A DNA stretch of 64,000 nucleotides from Apiosordaria backusii (GCA_030549205.1 JAUKTV010000001.1:4340001-4404000), one strand, 5' to 3'; positions 1 to 10,757 are shown, counted from the first letter of the stretch. Program-made: numbers and translations. The notes: generated by a model from the sequence alone, not told the origin.

Positions 1-1064
1 TTTTTTCCCAAGAGCCAAGCTCGGTCCTTCCTTGTTAGTGAACCTTCTTCACTATGTGATTAAGATTATTTCTTTTGTGTTAGGCAAAATCTGAAGAATC
101 ACATTTGACCAATTTCCTTTCAGGGGCTCTTTCTCGTCATGCGAGCATATAACTAAAGCTAGATGTTATTCAGTCATGGCTAGGTGCCTTTCTAGGTGGT
201 CAATGATGCTAGGCACCACAGTGGGGACGTTCTTATCGGGGTTCGTTTGATATCAGCTAGACTATATACCTTTTTATCGATCACCATACTGTGTATAAAG
301 AACATCTTCACGAAGATGGGAAGAGGTTTTTAAGTGTCACTGAGGCATGCTTGTGCCCGGATCAAACAGTTTTCTAGCTCAAGTGTTTCTCCTGAGTTGA
401 AGATAGAGTACACACCCTGGCTCCGACCACGCTCTTGTCAGCTGTCGTCGAGGTGTACACACCACAAGTGCCACCTTCAGGTTCCCGTGGGGGTGAAACC
501 ATACGTCATGTGGATATCCGCAAGCAGCAGTTGATGGGACTAGTGGAGGCCGTCCTTTCAGACAGAATGCCACGTGAGATCCGTCCATCCCTCTCGCCGC
601 TTCTGTTGACACTTCGTCCTTATGGTCACAGCAAAGTAAGACTTGCCGAAATCCCATCTTCATTTGTATGGAGATAACTGCCCGGGTTCCCTCTTCCCAA
701 TTCGGCAGCGGCGGCAGCGCCGTGCAGGCGAAGCGGGCAGCAGAGGTGGGGCACGATGCACAATGCGGGCAACCTCAACCACTCAAGGACCCCTCAGCGG
801 CCATCAAGCTAGCAACCTGGAATTTGAGAAGCCCACGACGACGCAACGCAACGCAACGCAACGCAACGCAACCCATCCTCGACAGGTCGAATCTTAGAAA
901 CAAACCCACGTACGTCTGTCGTGGGATACTTCTCTTGTATTGTTAAGCCCTTTCCCTGCATCTCGGTCCTTTCTTCGGTACCGGCCGACATTGGGTGGTG
1001 TGTTTGGTCCAACCAGCCCGCCTCGCCTATAGACGTATAAGACTACCTGCCCACCTACCTCCTC
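1..1064. other. Intergenic; no gene supported
   Basis: Open frames here are short, overlap on both strands and show no recognisable domain, splice pattern or codon signature. The stretch just before the aminopeptidase gene holds a pentamer microsatellite and presumably that gene's promoter and 5' leader. I see no RNA gene. Confidence 0.6.
841..870 (+). repeat. (ACGCA)6 pentamer microsatellite
   Basis: Six uninterrupted copies of ACGCA, preceded by a short CGA run. It lies about 195 bases before the first start codon of the aminopeptidase gene, so it is in promoter or leader DNA and may vary in length between strains. Confidence 0.9.
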
Positions 1065-3336
1065 ATGCGCCATATATGGGCCATTCCTAGCTTTACAGCA
1101 CTCTCTCTATTCCAAGCTTCTGCTGCATCTGCTGTACCCAGAGCCCGCCAAGCCGTCACCACCAACTCCCCCTTCGCCCTGTTCCGTACTAAGAGAGGAT
1201 TTCAAACCCAAACCCAACTCAAGACCAAGAGTACCACTAAGAGGACGCTTGTTGAAGAGATGGTAACCGTTAATACCACAAACCGGTTGGCCGCGCTGCG
1301 GTCATTGATGAAGGAGCGCAACGTTCATGTCTACAGTAAGTTACTTGCCAATCGGCCTTTTAATACCTATCACCCCTCCACCCACGTCACGAGATGCTCG
1401 CATCTTATCTCTACCAACGACCACAACGGCCGTGACTGACACTTGGGTTCTTTAGTCGTACCATCCGAAGACAGCCATGCCTCCGAGTACATTGCCGACT
1501 GCGACGCCCGCCGCACATTCATCTCTGGCTTCTCAGGGTCAGCAGGGACCGCCATTGTGACCCCAGACAAGGCAGCTCTCGCCACAGACGGCCGTTACTT
1601 CAACCAGGCCTCGAAGCAGCTGGATTCGAATTGGTTTCTGCTGAAGACCGGTCTACAGGATGTGCCAACCTGGCAGGAATGGGTCACACAGGAAGCCGAG
1701 GGTGGCAAGACGGTCGGTGTCGACCCCGAGCTGATTTCTAGTGCCATCGCCGAGAAGCTCGATGAGGATATCAAGAACGCTGGCGGTGCTGGTCTTGTGG
1801 GCGTTAAGGAAAACCTGGTAGACCTCGTCTGGGGCTCCGAGCGACCACCGCGTCCCAGCAACAGCGTATTCCTCTTGGGCCAACAGTACGCTGGCAAGGA
1901 AACAAGCGCGAAGCTTGCCGACCTTCGAAAGGAGTTGGACAAGAAAAAGGCGGCTGGGTTTGTCCTTTCCATGCTTGACGAGGTCGCCTGGCTTTTCAAC
2001 CTCCGTGGCAGTGATATCGCTTATAACCCGGTCTTCTTTTCATACGCCATAGTGACGCAGGATTCAGCCACGCTCTATATCGACTCAGCGAAACTGACTG
2101 CCGAGTGCCAGACCTATCTTGAGCAAAACAAAGTGGCCATCAAGCCCTACGGCGATCTCTTGAAGAACAGCGAGAAAGCGCCCTGGTCCGCCGTGGCCAC
2201 TGCTAAGAACGCGATGGTCCCGAAGTATCTCATTTCGAGTAAGGGATCATGGGCTCTGAAGCTGGCTCTGGGCGGCAATAGGTTTACCGAGGAAGTCCGG
2301 AGTCCTGTTGGTGATGCCAAGGCAGTCAAGAACGAGGTTGAACTGAATGGCATGAGAAACTGCCACATTCGAGACGGCGCTGCCATTTCGGAGTTCCTCG
2401 CCTGGTTGGAAGACCAAATTGTCAACAAGAAGGCTGAATTGGATGAGGTAGACGCGGCCGACAAGTTGGAACAAATTAGATCGAAGCACAAGGACTTTGT
2501 TGGTCTGTCTTTTGATACCATCTCCTCAACAGGGCCAAAGTGAGTATATCTTTTCTTCGGAAGCACTCGAGGGCGATTGCTAACAAAACATTAGCGCTGC
2601 TGTCATTCACTACAAGCCGGAGAAGGGGGAATGCAGAACCATTGACCCTAACGCCATTTACCTTTGTGATTCTGGGGCTCAGTACCTGGACGGCACCACA
2701 GATACCACTAGAACCATTCACTTTGGAACGCCAACCGCCAAGGAGAAGATGGCATACACTCTTGTTCTCAAGGGTAACATCGCCTTGGACTCGGTGGTTT
2801 TCCCCACGGGAACCAGCGGTTTCGCGATTGATGTCATGGCCCGTCAATTCCTCTGGGTAAGTGTTTCACTAAATTGCAATACAGAGTGATTTGTGCTAAC
2901 AGACAAACAGAAATCGGGTCTCGACTATCGCCACGGCACAGGCCACGGTGTAGGATCCTTCCTCAATGTGCATGAGGGACCCATTGGCATCGGTACCAGG
3001 AAACAGTATATCGATGTTGCCCTGGCCGCTGGCAATGTGCTCTCGATCGAGCCGGGCTACTACGAGGACGATGCCTTCGGTATCCGGATTGAAAACCTCG
3101 CCATTGTGAAGGAGGTCAAGACGGAGCATTCGTTTGGTGACAAGCCGTACCTCGGGTTTGAGCACGTCACCATGGTTCCGTATGCCCGCAACCTGATCGA
3201 CGAGACACTTCTCACATCTGATGAGAAGGACTGGCTGAACCGGGCCAACAAGAAGATTCTCGAAAACACGCTGGGATACTTTGAAAATGACCCGCTGACT
3301 AAAGCCTGGCTGTTGCGGGAGACGCAGCCTTTCTAA
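1065..3336 (+). CDS. AMPP: Xaa-Pro aminopeptidase (aminopeptidase P, M24B)
   Basis: Metallopeptidase that removes an N-terminal residue preceding proline. Four exons: 1065-1335, 1456-2539, 2595-2856, 2911-3336; all joins keep frame, giving 680 residues. The creatinase-like N-domain is followed by the pita-bread fold. Visible metal ligands: Asp477 (CDSGAQY) and Asp488 (GTTDTTR) in exon 3, His551 in RHGTGHGVG, then Glu in IEPGYY and Glu in GFEHVTMVPY. The usual fungal length is about 610-650, and an in-frame ATG at 1260 would give 615 residues. The 65 extra residues from the ATG at 1065 are rich in Arg, Lys, Ser and Thr, nearly free of acidic residues, and resemble a mitochondrial presequence. 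I annotate the longer form but both starts may be used. It ends convergent with the FUN14 gene, 76 bases away. Confidence 0.93.
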
Positions 3337-3412
3337 TGATGCTATGATTATTCGGCTGAGGAGGTTTGATTTTTTGATCGTGCTAGACGTATACCCTAAT
3401 GCGCTCTAAAAT

Positions 3413-4092
3413 TTAAAAGGACATGAAGGCCGACATGGCAAAGGCTACGGCAAAGGAGATCTTGAAAGCTGTGTGTTGGTTGAGGGCCGCCAGGATGCGG
3501 GAACCCTGGAAACGCTCACGGAGCCTGAGGTATTTGATCAAGTCGAGTCCAGACCGTGAGGCGACCTGATGAGGATGGGGGTTATCAGTATGAGAATGAG
3601 AAAAAGTTCGAAAGTGAGCGGGGCAATGTGATTATGACCAATAGAGCCAACGACAATGTGTGAGGTATGAAGTAAAAAATAAAAAATAAATGAATATGAG
3701 ATTACTCACTTGGAGGGTCAACATGCCTATTCCCGCTAGTAGGACAAGTGTTTTGGAGAAGACGGATACTAATAAGCCGATGACGAAGCCTTTTGTGGTG
3801 AGAGTTAGTTTGTGTGGGTTGTTTATAGGGGATGGGGATGAGTAATGGAAGTGAGTGTACCAGATAAACTACCACCAGAAAGCTGTTTGATGATTTCCGG
3901 GTCGAGGCGGTCTTTTCTCTGTGGGCTGTTGCTGGTAGAGAATGATTGGTTGTTTTGTTCAGATGGGGAGAGGGCATCCATGCGCATTGGTCTTTGGTTG
4001 TGGATGGCGATGAAGCTGGAGGTGAGGCCGAACCCGAGGGCGGGGAGGGTGGTTCGGCGGAGGGCGTGGCGGCTGAGGAAGCGGGTGGCCAT
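3413..4092 (-). CDS. FUN14-family mitochondrial membrane protein
   Basis: FUN14/FUNDC family proteins sit in the mitochondrial outer membrane; in animals they act in mitophagy, while the fungal role is poorly defined. Three exons on the minus strand: 4092-3861, 3789-3710, 3565-3413, giving 154 residues. Joining them yields QLSGGSLSGFVIGLL, SKTLVLLAGIGML, then GLDLIKYLRLRERF and a final hydrophobic helix ending MSAFMSF, which is the FUN14 pattern of glycine-rich helices. The N-terminus MATRFLSRHALRRTTL is basic and amphipathic, as in an import signal, and set my choice of start; the frame stays open upstream to 4506 but there it is low-complexity. The first intron has the less common donor GTACAC. 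The gene is divergent from the nuclear-protein gene starting at 4722. Confidence 0.85.
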
Positions 4093-4111
4093 TTTGGTGG
4101 TGGTGGTGGAT

Positions 4112-4150
4112 GGGGATGTTGTTGCTGTTGTTGTTGTTGCTGTTGTTATT
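4112..4150 (-). promoter_or_regulatory. CAA/CAG-rich 5' leader of the FUN14 gene
   Basis: Read on the minus strand, the leader just before the FUN14 start is an almost pure run of CAA and CAG triplets. This is seen directly. Unstructured CAA-repeat leaders are known to favour translation in other systems; that it does so here is inference. Confidence 0.4.
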
Positions 4151-4260
4151 CGGATAGAGGGTGGTTGTTTGATGAGTATCACGAGTTGAGAGTGTATACG
4201 GGGTATAAGACCTAGTCTCACTGATCCAATGGGTCGTGAGGGTTGCCTGTGGTTGGTTAG

Positions 4261-4288
4261 TGAGGGTGAGGGTGAGGGTGAGGGTGAG
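4261..4288 (+). repeat. G-rich hexamer repeat (GAGGGT)n
   Basis: At least four perfect copies of GAGGGT, followed by further TAGGGT-like text. The plus strand carries regularly spaced GGG runs, so it could form a G-quadruplex. It is a telomere-like but not telomeric unit, in the promoter shared by the FUN14 gene and the gene at 4722. Confidence 0.85.
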
Positions 4289-4484
4289 TGGTAGGGTGTG
4301 CCGTGACGTAATTGGTGATTGGTTCGGGGTTGGGTTGGTGGTAGGTACCCCTGTCGATTGAGCTGAAGCCTGAAGGTGAACGGGAAGCTTGGGCCACTTT
4401 CTCCCCAGTCCCCGCGCCAAGTTTTTTTGGGGGAGGGTGGGGAGCGCGTCTTTGGTGTGGTCTGGAGCTTGTGTTGTTCACGAG

Positions 4485-4490
4485 ACGCGT
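4485..4490. promoter_or_regulatory. MCB-type ACGCGT site
   Basis: A palindromic ACGCGT lies 232 bases before the start codon of the nuclear-protein gene at 4722. In fungi this hexamer is the core of sites bound by MBF-type G1/S regulators. One copy occurs easily by chance, so cell-cycle control is only a suggestion. Confidence 0.3.
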
Positions 4491-4721
4491 TTTTTGGGTT
4501 TTGCACATTTTTCCAAAAACTTGGGACGAAAGTTCAAGACTCGACTTCAGACAGATTGACAATTTGTATTCCCTCCCAACTAACATTATCGGGTATCTTG
4601 ACATTTTTTATCGGACGATCGATCTCGACATAGGACGACTTCACCTGAACAGAAGAGAAAAAGAATATCAACACGCGACGAACGACGACAGTACAGAAGA
4701 AGAAGAAGAAGAAGAAAAACG

Positions 4722-6710
4722 ATGCCTCGCCCCAAGCGCGATCGCGTAGGCGCTGCAATGACGCGCACCCGCCCAACAGCCGTGACAGCAGCAGCAAGGA
4801 ATTCGTCGTCGCCGCCGCTGCTGCCGGTTTTGCCGGAGCCGACGGGGAATGAGAACGTGATCCAGAATAATAATTTTCAGAATGATCTCCCCAGCGATAT
4901 CTACGACGTGAGCGATGCCGAGAAAGAGCGCAGGAAGTTACGCGCCTCAGCGAAGAAGAATGCCACCACCACGACCAGGAGCACGCGCGGGGGTGTTAGA
5001 CATGCTCTTGAGTTGGAATCAGATCAGCTCCGCGCCGTGGACTCGGCGAGGAAGCAGAGGGATGATGCGATGGCGCGGTTGGGGGATATGACTTCTACTT
5101 CCAAGGCGACGGGGTCGGATGTGGAGTATAGCCGTAGGGAGTCTGTACTCGGACAGACGGCCAAGGCGGCTGACGCGTCGGGGCTTGATCTGGATGATAC
5201 TTTTGGGACGTTGGATGACAGTTTGGGGGTGGATGATTCGACTGAGATTGGGATGGAATCGAGGGCGACGGATACGTCGACGTTTAATATTGCTGGGTTT
5301 AAGCGGCGGCCTAGGCAGTCGAGCGTGCAGGGGAGGGGGGATGCGCCGATTAGGCCGAGTAGTAGGGGGCAGATGACGCCGAGTATTAGTACTACGATCA
5401 GTTTTGGGCGGTTTAAGAGACGGGCGAGGGAGCCGAGTATTTTGGGGACGGCGAGGAAGGATAGGAGGCAGCAGAGGTCGGTGTCGAGGGGGTCGCAGGC
5501 GAGTAGGAATAGGGAGGTGTTGGGGTTGGAGGGGGATGATAATGATTCGGGGCCGGAGGGGGAGTCGACGCCGGTTGATAGGGGTAAGAGGAGGAGCACG
5601 AGGGGACGGTCGAGGGGCGTGGAGAGTGAGGTTGAGATGGGCTCGCCGGTTGGGAATTCGAGGAAGAGGAAGAGTTTGGAGAGTCATCAGGATGGGAGGG
5701 AGAAGAGGTTGGCTGTTGATGTTGAAGATGAGGATCTGGATTTGGATCTGGATGCTGAGCTTGAGCCGAGGGTTGAATCGCCTGTGCAGGGGGGACAGGA
5801 TGAGGATGTTGATGTCCATCAGTCTATTGAGGTTGATGAGCAGCCGCCTATTTCCTCGCCTCTTTCGTCACCACCCCGCGAACTTTCTACCCCATCGAGA
5901 GAAGTCGATGAAAACGACCCAGATTTGGCGCCTCCCATGTCGAGCAGTCCAGCCTCTGAGGCGGGGAGCCCCATCGCCTGGCCTTCTTTGGACACCCTCG
6001 CGCATAGGAAATACAACACCCGAACCGTACCAACCAAAACCCCCGAGCTGGAAGATGACGACATGGGGTCAAATATCTCCTCTCCCCCATCTCTCACGCA
6101 CTCACCAAACTACCGCTCCGCCACTGTTTCCAAGTCAAAGCCCGCCGCAAATAAGAAGAAAGCTCCACCACCCCCGAAGAGCTCAGCCGATCTTGCCTCT
6201 TTGCTCCCGCGACGCAAGGCATCGAGTAAGAACAGGAACCGCAAAAGCTCCAACAGCGCCGACCCCTTCGATCTTGACGACGGCGGAGCCTCTGAGGAAG
6301 AAGCCCCGCCACCCACAACGAGGAGGGCGGCTAAGAAACCTCTTTCCAAGTCTGCGTCGACAGCCAACAAGGGCAAACAGAAAGAATCTGCTGCTGGTGT
6401 TGCTGACCCCAAGGGGAAGAAGAAGCGCGTTGCGAGGACGTATGGCTCCAAGGTCCACGAGCAAGACAAGGAGAATGATGACGATGATAATGATGAGATG
6501 AACGGGGAGAGTATCATTGTCGGTAGTGGCAGCCATGAGGGAGAAGAAGAGGAGGATGAGCTGCCAGAGGCGGAGACGACGCAGATGCTGACGGAGAGGC
6601 TAGGGGAAGAGCTGCAGAAGGCGGTGAAGAAGTTCAAGGAGGTGGACCAGTGGGAGCTGTCGTTTGAGGAGGTCTCGGGGAGTAGTAGTCCTATGAGGGA
6701 TGCTCGTTGA
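4722..6710 (+). CDS. Large basic/acidic nuclear protein, AT-DNA-binding-like
   Basis: Uninterrupted 662-residue frame. It is mostly disordered: basic N-terminus (PRPKRDR), then an acidic segment, and several Lys/Arg clusters fit for nuclear import. Two clear copies of a motif, FKRRPRQSSVQG (residues 193-204) and FKRRAREPSILG (231-242), and a weaker third (SRRESVLG near 137-144), stand out. Later come SPPSLTHSPNY and a short C-terminal helix ending in WELSFEEVSGSSSP. From memory, proteins of this layout are labelled 'AT DNA binding protein' in filamentous ascomycetes, without established function. An ACGCGT lies upstream. Codons in the middle (about 5020-5800) are strongly G-rich (GGG, AGG, TTG), unlike the C-rich ends, which creates long spurious antisense frames. 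Start chosen as the first ATG after a purine-rich leader. Function unknown. Confidence 0.8.
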   Translation: MPRPKRDRVGAAMTRTRPTAVTAAARNSSSPPLLPVLPEPTGNENVIQNNNFQNDLPSDIYDVSDAEKERRKLRASAKKNATTTTRSTRGGVRHALELESDQLRAVDSARKQRDDAMARLGDMTSTSKATGSDVEYSRRESVLGQTAKAADASGLDLDDTFGTLDDSLGVDDSTEIGMESRATDTSTFNIAGFKRRPRQSSVQGRGDAPIRPSSRGQMTPSISTTISFGRFKRRAREPSILGTARKDRRQQRSVSRGSQASRNREVLGLEGDDNDSGPEGESTPVDRGKRRSTRGRSRGVESEVEMGSPVGNSRKRKSLESHQDGREKRLAVDVEDEDLDLDLDAELEPRVESPVQGGQDEDVDVHQSIEVDEQPPISSPLSSPPRELSTPSREVDENDPDLAPPMSSSPASEAGSPIAWPSLDTLAHRKYNTRTVPTKTPELEDDDMGSNISSPPSLTHSPNYRSATVSKSKPAANKKKAPPPPKSSADLASLLPRRKASSKNRNRKSSNSADPFDLDDGGASEEEAPPPTTRRAAKKPLSKSASTANKGKQKESAAGVADPKGKKKRVARTYGSKVHEQDKENDDDDNDEMNGESIIVGSGSHEGEEEEDELPEAETTQMLTERLGEELQKAVKKFKEVDQWELSFEEVSGSSSPMRDAR

Positions 6711-7182
6711 TTTTCCTTATTCGGCGATTATCATTCACGTTTGAGAGTGTTTCGGATGATTAAGCAGGGAACGCAAAATTGTTGGGTTATGTTCGGATGG
6801 ATGGATGGGATGGATTGGTTGATACCTTTGTTTTGTGCACTTCATAGCTGGGTGGATGAAATGGGATGGGAAGCTGTCGATGAAAAACAGCGATTGCTTG
6901 ATTACATTTCGGGTATACGGGTTTAGGGTCTATGGATTATGGTCGTTAATAACACTACTTTGCCTCTCAACGACCACATTCAGCTTGGAGTTTTCTTTCG
7001 GGAGATATACCAAGTTTGCTTTTTTTTCATCACTTTTCAGATAGCTACACTTGGCTGGATATAACAAAGTAATACATATCGCCAACAAAGTCATCAAGTT
7101 GATATCTCCCCAAGTGAGACAATATTCATTCATTATTCATCATCATGATAGCTACCTCTCAGCGTTCCCGAGGGAGCTAATG

Positions 7183-8175
7183 TCACCTACTTTCCCCCTT
7201 GAGATCAACACTCTCAACTTCGTGCTCCACCACCGGCAGCAAATGCGCAATCTGATTCGCGTCCCTAAACGCAACAGTAATCGCATCAGGCATCAAGCCC
7301 TCCATGTATAATTTCTGTTTTTTTTTTTCTTTTTGTCAGCATTTCCCTCCTTTCATTCATTTCTTACAATATTGATGATGTACATACCTTCTTCACCTCC
7401 CCAAACTCCCCCTCCCTGCTCGTGTACTCCCGTACAACCTTTTCCTCCCCAAAGTCAACATACACCCTCGTATCCCTTATCCTCACCAAGACGTTATCCA
7501 ACCTGAGGAAAAACCGACACAGCACCAGCATCCGCTGCTCCATCACCCGGACTTTAACGCTGAGGATGCTAATCCCGTTGTCGTCCAGTTCTGACTCGTA
7601 CAGCACGACCTCATCCGCGAAAAGGATGGGATCCCGGCGTTGGAGAAGCTCGATGGGTATCCTCCCCTTTTCATCACTTTCCAACCCTTTGCCCCCCCCA
7701 GCGCGGTGTTCAGTTCCTTTGTAGGAGGTGGTGTAGCTCCAGTCAAACGGCCTGACGACCTCTTTGATTCCTGCTGAGGTCTTTTCCCTTGTGGCGGACC
7801 ACTCTTTGGCGTAGTGGACTTTGAGGAGGCCGGTTTCGCCGGTTTTGTCGACTAGGTCGAGGGCGGGCTCGGCGAGGAAGGAGAGGGACCATTGGGTGGG
7901 GGTGTGGGAGAGGGTGAGGTGGTTGTCGCCGAAGATCATTTCGGGGATGGGGATGCCGAGGCGGGATTGGAGGGCGTCGATGGGGTCGGATTTGAGGATG
8001 GGGGCTTTGAGGGTGGTGATTGTGAAGTTGGACTGGGTGTGGGATCGGGGAGGGGGTTGGACTGGGGAGGGGGGCCGGGGAATGGAGGAGGGAGGGGGAG
8101 GAAGCTGGTTGGAGGGGGGAGGGTTGTTGAAGAAGGGGAGGAGGAGGAGAAGGGGGGTGGTGGTGGGCGCTCCAT
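7183..8175 (-). CDS. TIP41: TIP41-like protein, PP2A/TOR pathway regulator
   Basis: TIP41 binds the TAP42-type regulator of PP2A-like phosphatases and tunes TOR signalling in the cytoplasm. The core exon, ending at 7388, reads through IPIPEMIFGDNHLTLSH, RPFDWSYTTSYKGTEH and DPILFADEVVLYESELDDNG to DTRVYVDFGEE, the TIP41 signature. A second exon, 7314-7183, carries the fungal tail EGLMPDAITVAFRDANQIAHLLP; the intron donor is GTATGT. The 5' end is uncertain: the core frame has no ATG upstream. The best start, ATG at 8175 (MERPPPPP), is in another frame and joins the core only if the G6 run at 8152-8157 has one more base (306 residues). Alternatively the core frame runs back to a possible acceptor at 8267 (CACTAG) and starts in an unseen exon. 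Divergent from Aurora. Confidence 0.87.
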
Positions 8176-8763
8176 GTTGAAGGTGGTGGTGAGGGTATTC
8201 GTGGTTGATGGAGGGGTAGTTGGCTGGGAAGGTTGAGGGGGCGGCTCTTCTCGTTGGGATTGTTGGCTAGTGTGTGATATTATGATCAAGGTCGTTTTGC
8301 TGGATTCGGGTTGTAGTTATATGGGAACTTTGCGGCTCTAGACAGTTGAAAGGTAGCCGTAGCTTGAAGTTGCAGGATGGAGTGCAGGAACCTGAAGCCT
8401 TGGTGGGGCAGCTCTCTCACGGGGCAGAGCCGGTGCAGATTGCGGAGAAAGTCAATGCCACTCCCAGAACGCCGGTAACTTTTCACTGCGCGACTGTCAC
8501 TCGTAGCTTCGTTTTAGAATGCAAAAAGACTATTTTAACCTTGAAGAAACATATGGTGGTATTTCAAGAGGCAGATCAATCATTTTACATGCTGTTCTCT
8601 TTCAAGATACCCTCCCGTGCTCCGGTCTAGAAGACATTACCAGACTTGCACACCACTCCTGGGACACCTCAATCACAAATGGATCCATTCAAGAGACAGA
8701 AACCGGCTCATGCAATTGAATCCCAACTCGAAGCGCCGTCCTCCCTGCCAACCGCGAACCAGG

Positions 8764-8771
8764 TTAGGGTT
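8764..8771 (+). promoter_or_regulatory. Telobox-like TTAGGGTT before Aurora
   Basis: A TTAGGGTT octamer lies 300 bases before the Aurora start codon, in the TIP41/Aurora divergent promoter. Such sites are bound by TRF/Tbf1-like Myb factors in several fungi. A (GACTGC)4 hexamer repeat at 8912-8938 follows in the leader. No function is shown by sequence alone. Confidence 0.35.
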
Positions 8772-9063
8772 GTTGGTGTGCTGGCGCAGCATAAGTGGAC
8801 CAGACCAGCTGTCTGGAGCCGGTTGCCTAGCAACCACAGCGCCTAAATAACCCCCATTAAAGCTGCACCCGACATCCTTGATCTTTCCATGCGACGACCA
8901 GACACGCAACAGACTGCGACTGCGACTGCGACTGCGACACATACCTACACCTCGACGGCTGGTGTTTGTATTTTTGCATTTCTTCTCTTCTTCCCCGCTA
9001 CACTTTCTCCTTCTTGCCTTTTTTTTGGGTCTCTGTTGACATTGACTGTCACACATTGCAAAA

Positions 9064-10501
9064 ATGGCCTCGAGAACACTGGAAGCCCGCTTCGAGCGGA
9101 TGTCGGTCAAGGATGAAAACGATCCGTTTGAGACCATTGGAACAACCACAACATCGACATACCAAAAAACCAAGGTGCGCTTGATTAACTTGACCCTCCA
9201 TGATTATTGTCAATCAAATCTAACAAAACCCAGACCGTCACCGCCTCCTCAGCGTCGCAACTCGCCCACAGCAGCAGCCGCCCCAATCTCTTCAAAGTCG
9301 CCCTCCAGCCCCAAAACGCCAACACCGTCACCGCAACCGTCACCCTCCCCTCCCAAGCCGCCCAACGCAAGCAAACCACCGCGTCCACCGCCATCCCCAA
9401 CACCACCACCAAGAAAGACTCCAACAACGACCCTTCCTCCCCTACCAAAAAGGACCACAAATCCACCGCCTCCCTTTCCTCCCGCCACTCGGACGAACTC
9501 GTCCTCTCCAACGACGGCCGCTCCTCCTCCTCCTCCTCCACCACCACCAGCTCCAGCTACGTCGACGCCCCATTAATACCCAAACAATTCCACCTCGGCA
9601 TGTTTGAAATCGGCCGGCCCCTCGGCAAAGGTAAATTCGGCCGTGTCTATCTTGCCCGGGAACGAACTTCTTCCTTCATTTGCGCGTTAAAAGTCTTGTA
9701 CAAATCCGAGCTGCAGCACGGCACCGGAGTGGAAAAACAAGTCCGCCGCGAGATTGAGATCCAGAGCAACCTCCGACACCCCAATATCCTCAAGCTATAC
9801 GGTCACTTTCACGATTCCAAACGAATTTTTTTGATTTTGGAGTTTGCCGGCAAGGGCGAGCTGTATAAGCACCTCCAGAAGGAGTCAAGATTCCCCGAGT
9901 GGAAAGCAGCGCAGTATATCGCGCAGATGGCCAGCGCATTGAGGTATCTGCACAGGAAGCATGTTATTCACAGGGATATCAAACCGGAGAATATCCTGAT
10001 GGGGATACACGGGGAGATTAAGATATCTGATTTTGGGTGGAGCGTGCACGCGCCGAATAACAGGAGAAAAACGCTGTGCGGGACGTTGGATTACCTCCCG
10101 CCGGAGATGGTCAAGTCGGGGTCGAAGGATAATTGGTATAATGAAAAGGTGGACCTTTGGAGTCTTGGGGTGTTGACGTATGAGTTTTTGGTGGGGGAGG
10201 CGCCGTTTGAGGACACGCCGATTATGACGCAGAAGAGGATTGCGAGGGCGGATATGACGATTCCCGAGTGGGTGAGTAAGGAGGCGAGGGATTTGATTAA
10301 GAAGGTAAGTCCCTCTTTCTGGGGTGAATATGAGTAGTGTGGATAGGATGGATGGCTAATATGAGGCGATAGTTGCTTGTGTTGGATCCCGAGAAGAGGC
10401 TGCCGTTGGAGGAGGTGCAGAATCATCCTTGGATTATCAAGCATTGTGTCAAGGGGGAGAGGGCGTCGAATCGGGAGAAGCTGAGTTTTGGCAAGTCATG
10501 A
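9064..10501 (+). CDS. IPL1: Aurora kinase (Ipl1/Ark1 type)
   Basis: Serine/threonine kinase of the chromosomal passenger complex, correcting kinetochore-microtubule attachment. Exons 9064-9174, 9234-10304, 10373-10501 give 436 residues. A Ser/Thr-rich N-terminal tail of about 150 residues precedes the kinase domain: GKGKFGRV (168-175), catalytic Lys190 in CALKV, HRD with Asp285, DFG with Asp303, then WSVHAPNNRRKTLCGT, the Aurora activation loop whose RRKT threonine is the activating site. LDYLPPEMV and HPWI close to the C-terminus complete the family pattern. Filamentous fungi usually carry one Aurora, so this is probably the essential one. A telobox and a hexamer repeat lie upstream. It ends 256 bases from the convergent ATP23 gene. 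Confidence 0.95.
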
Positions 10502-10757
10502 TTTGTATGATTTGTTGTTGGTGTTGGTGTCAAAGTCGTTGTTTTTGTTCAAGTCAAAAAAGTGTGGGGGTATTTATATATGACACAAAGGTCAAAGTAT
10601 AAGGCGTTGAGTGGATGGGGGGATATCAAAGGGTAAAGGGGGTCATCTATTGGGTTGACTGATCGATTCATTGGTTTACATTTGCATAGCGTAGCGGGGA
10701 GTTTGTTTAATTCTAATCGTGTTTTACACTTGTTTTTTATATTTTATGAGACAGGTT

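Noticed and set aside
4093..4506. N-terminal extension of the FUN14 frame
   Set aside because: Open but low-complexity (Thr, Pro, Ser repeats). The internal MATRFLSRHALRR start fits an import signal.
5019..5819. 266-residue antisense frame inside the nuclear-protein gene
   Set aside because: Arg/Pro/Ile-rich shadow caused by the G-rich codons of the sense gene.
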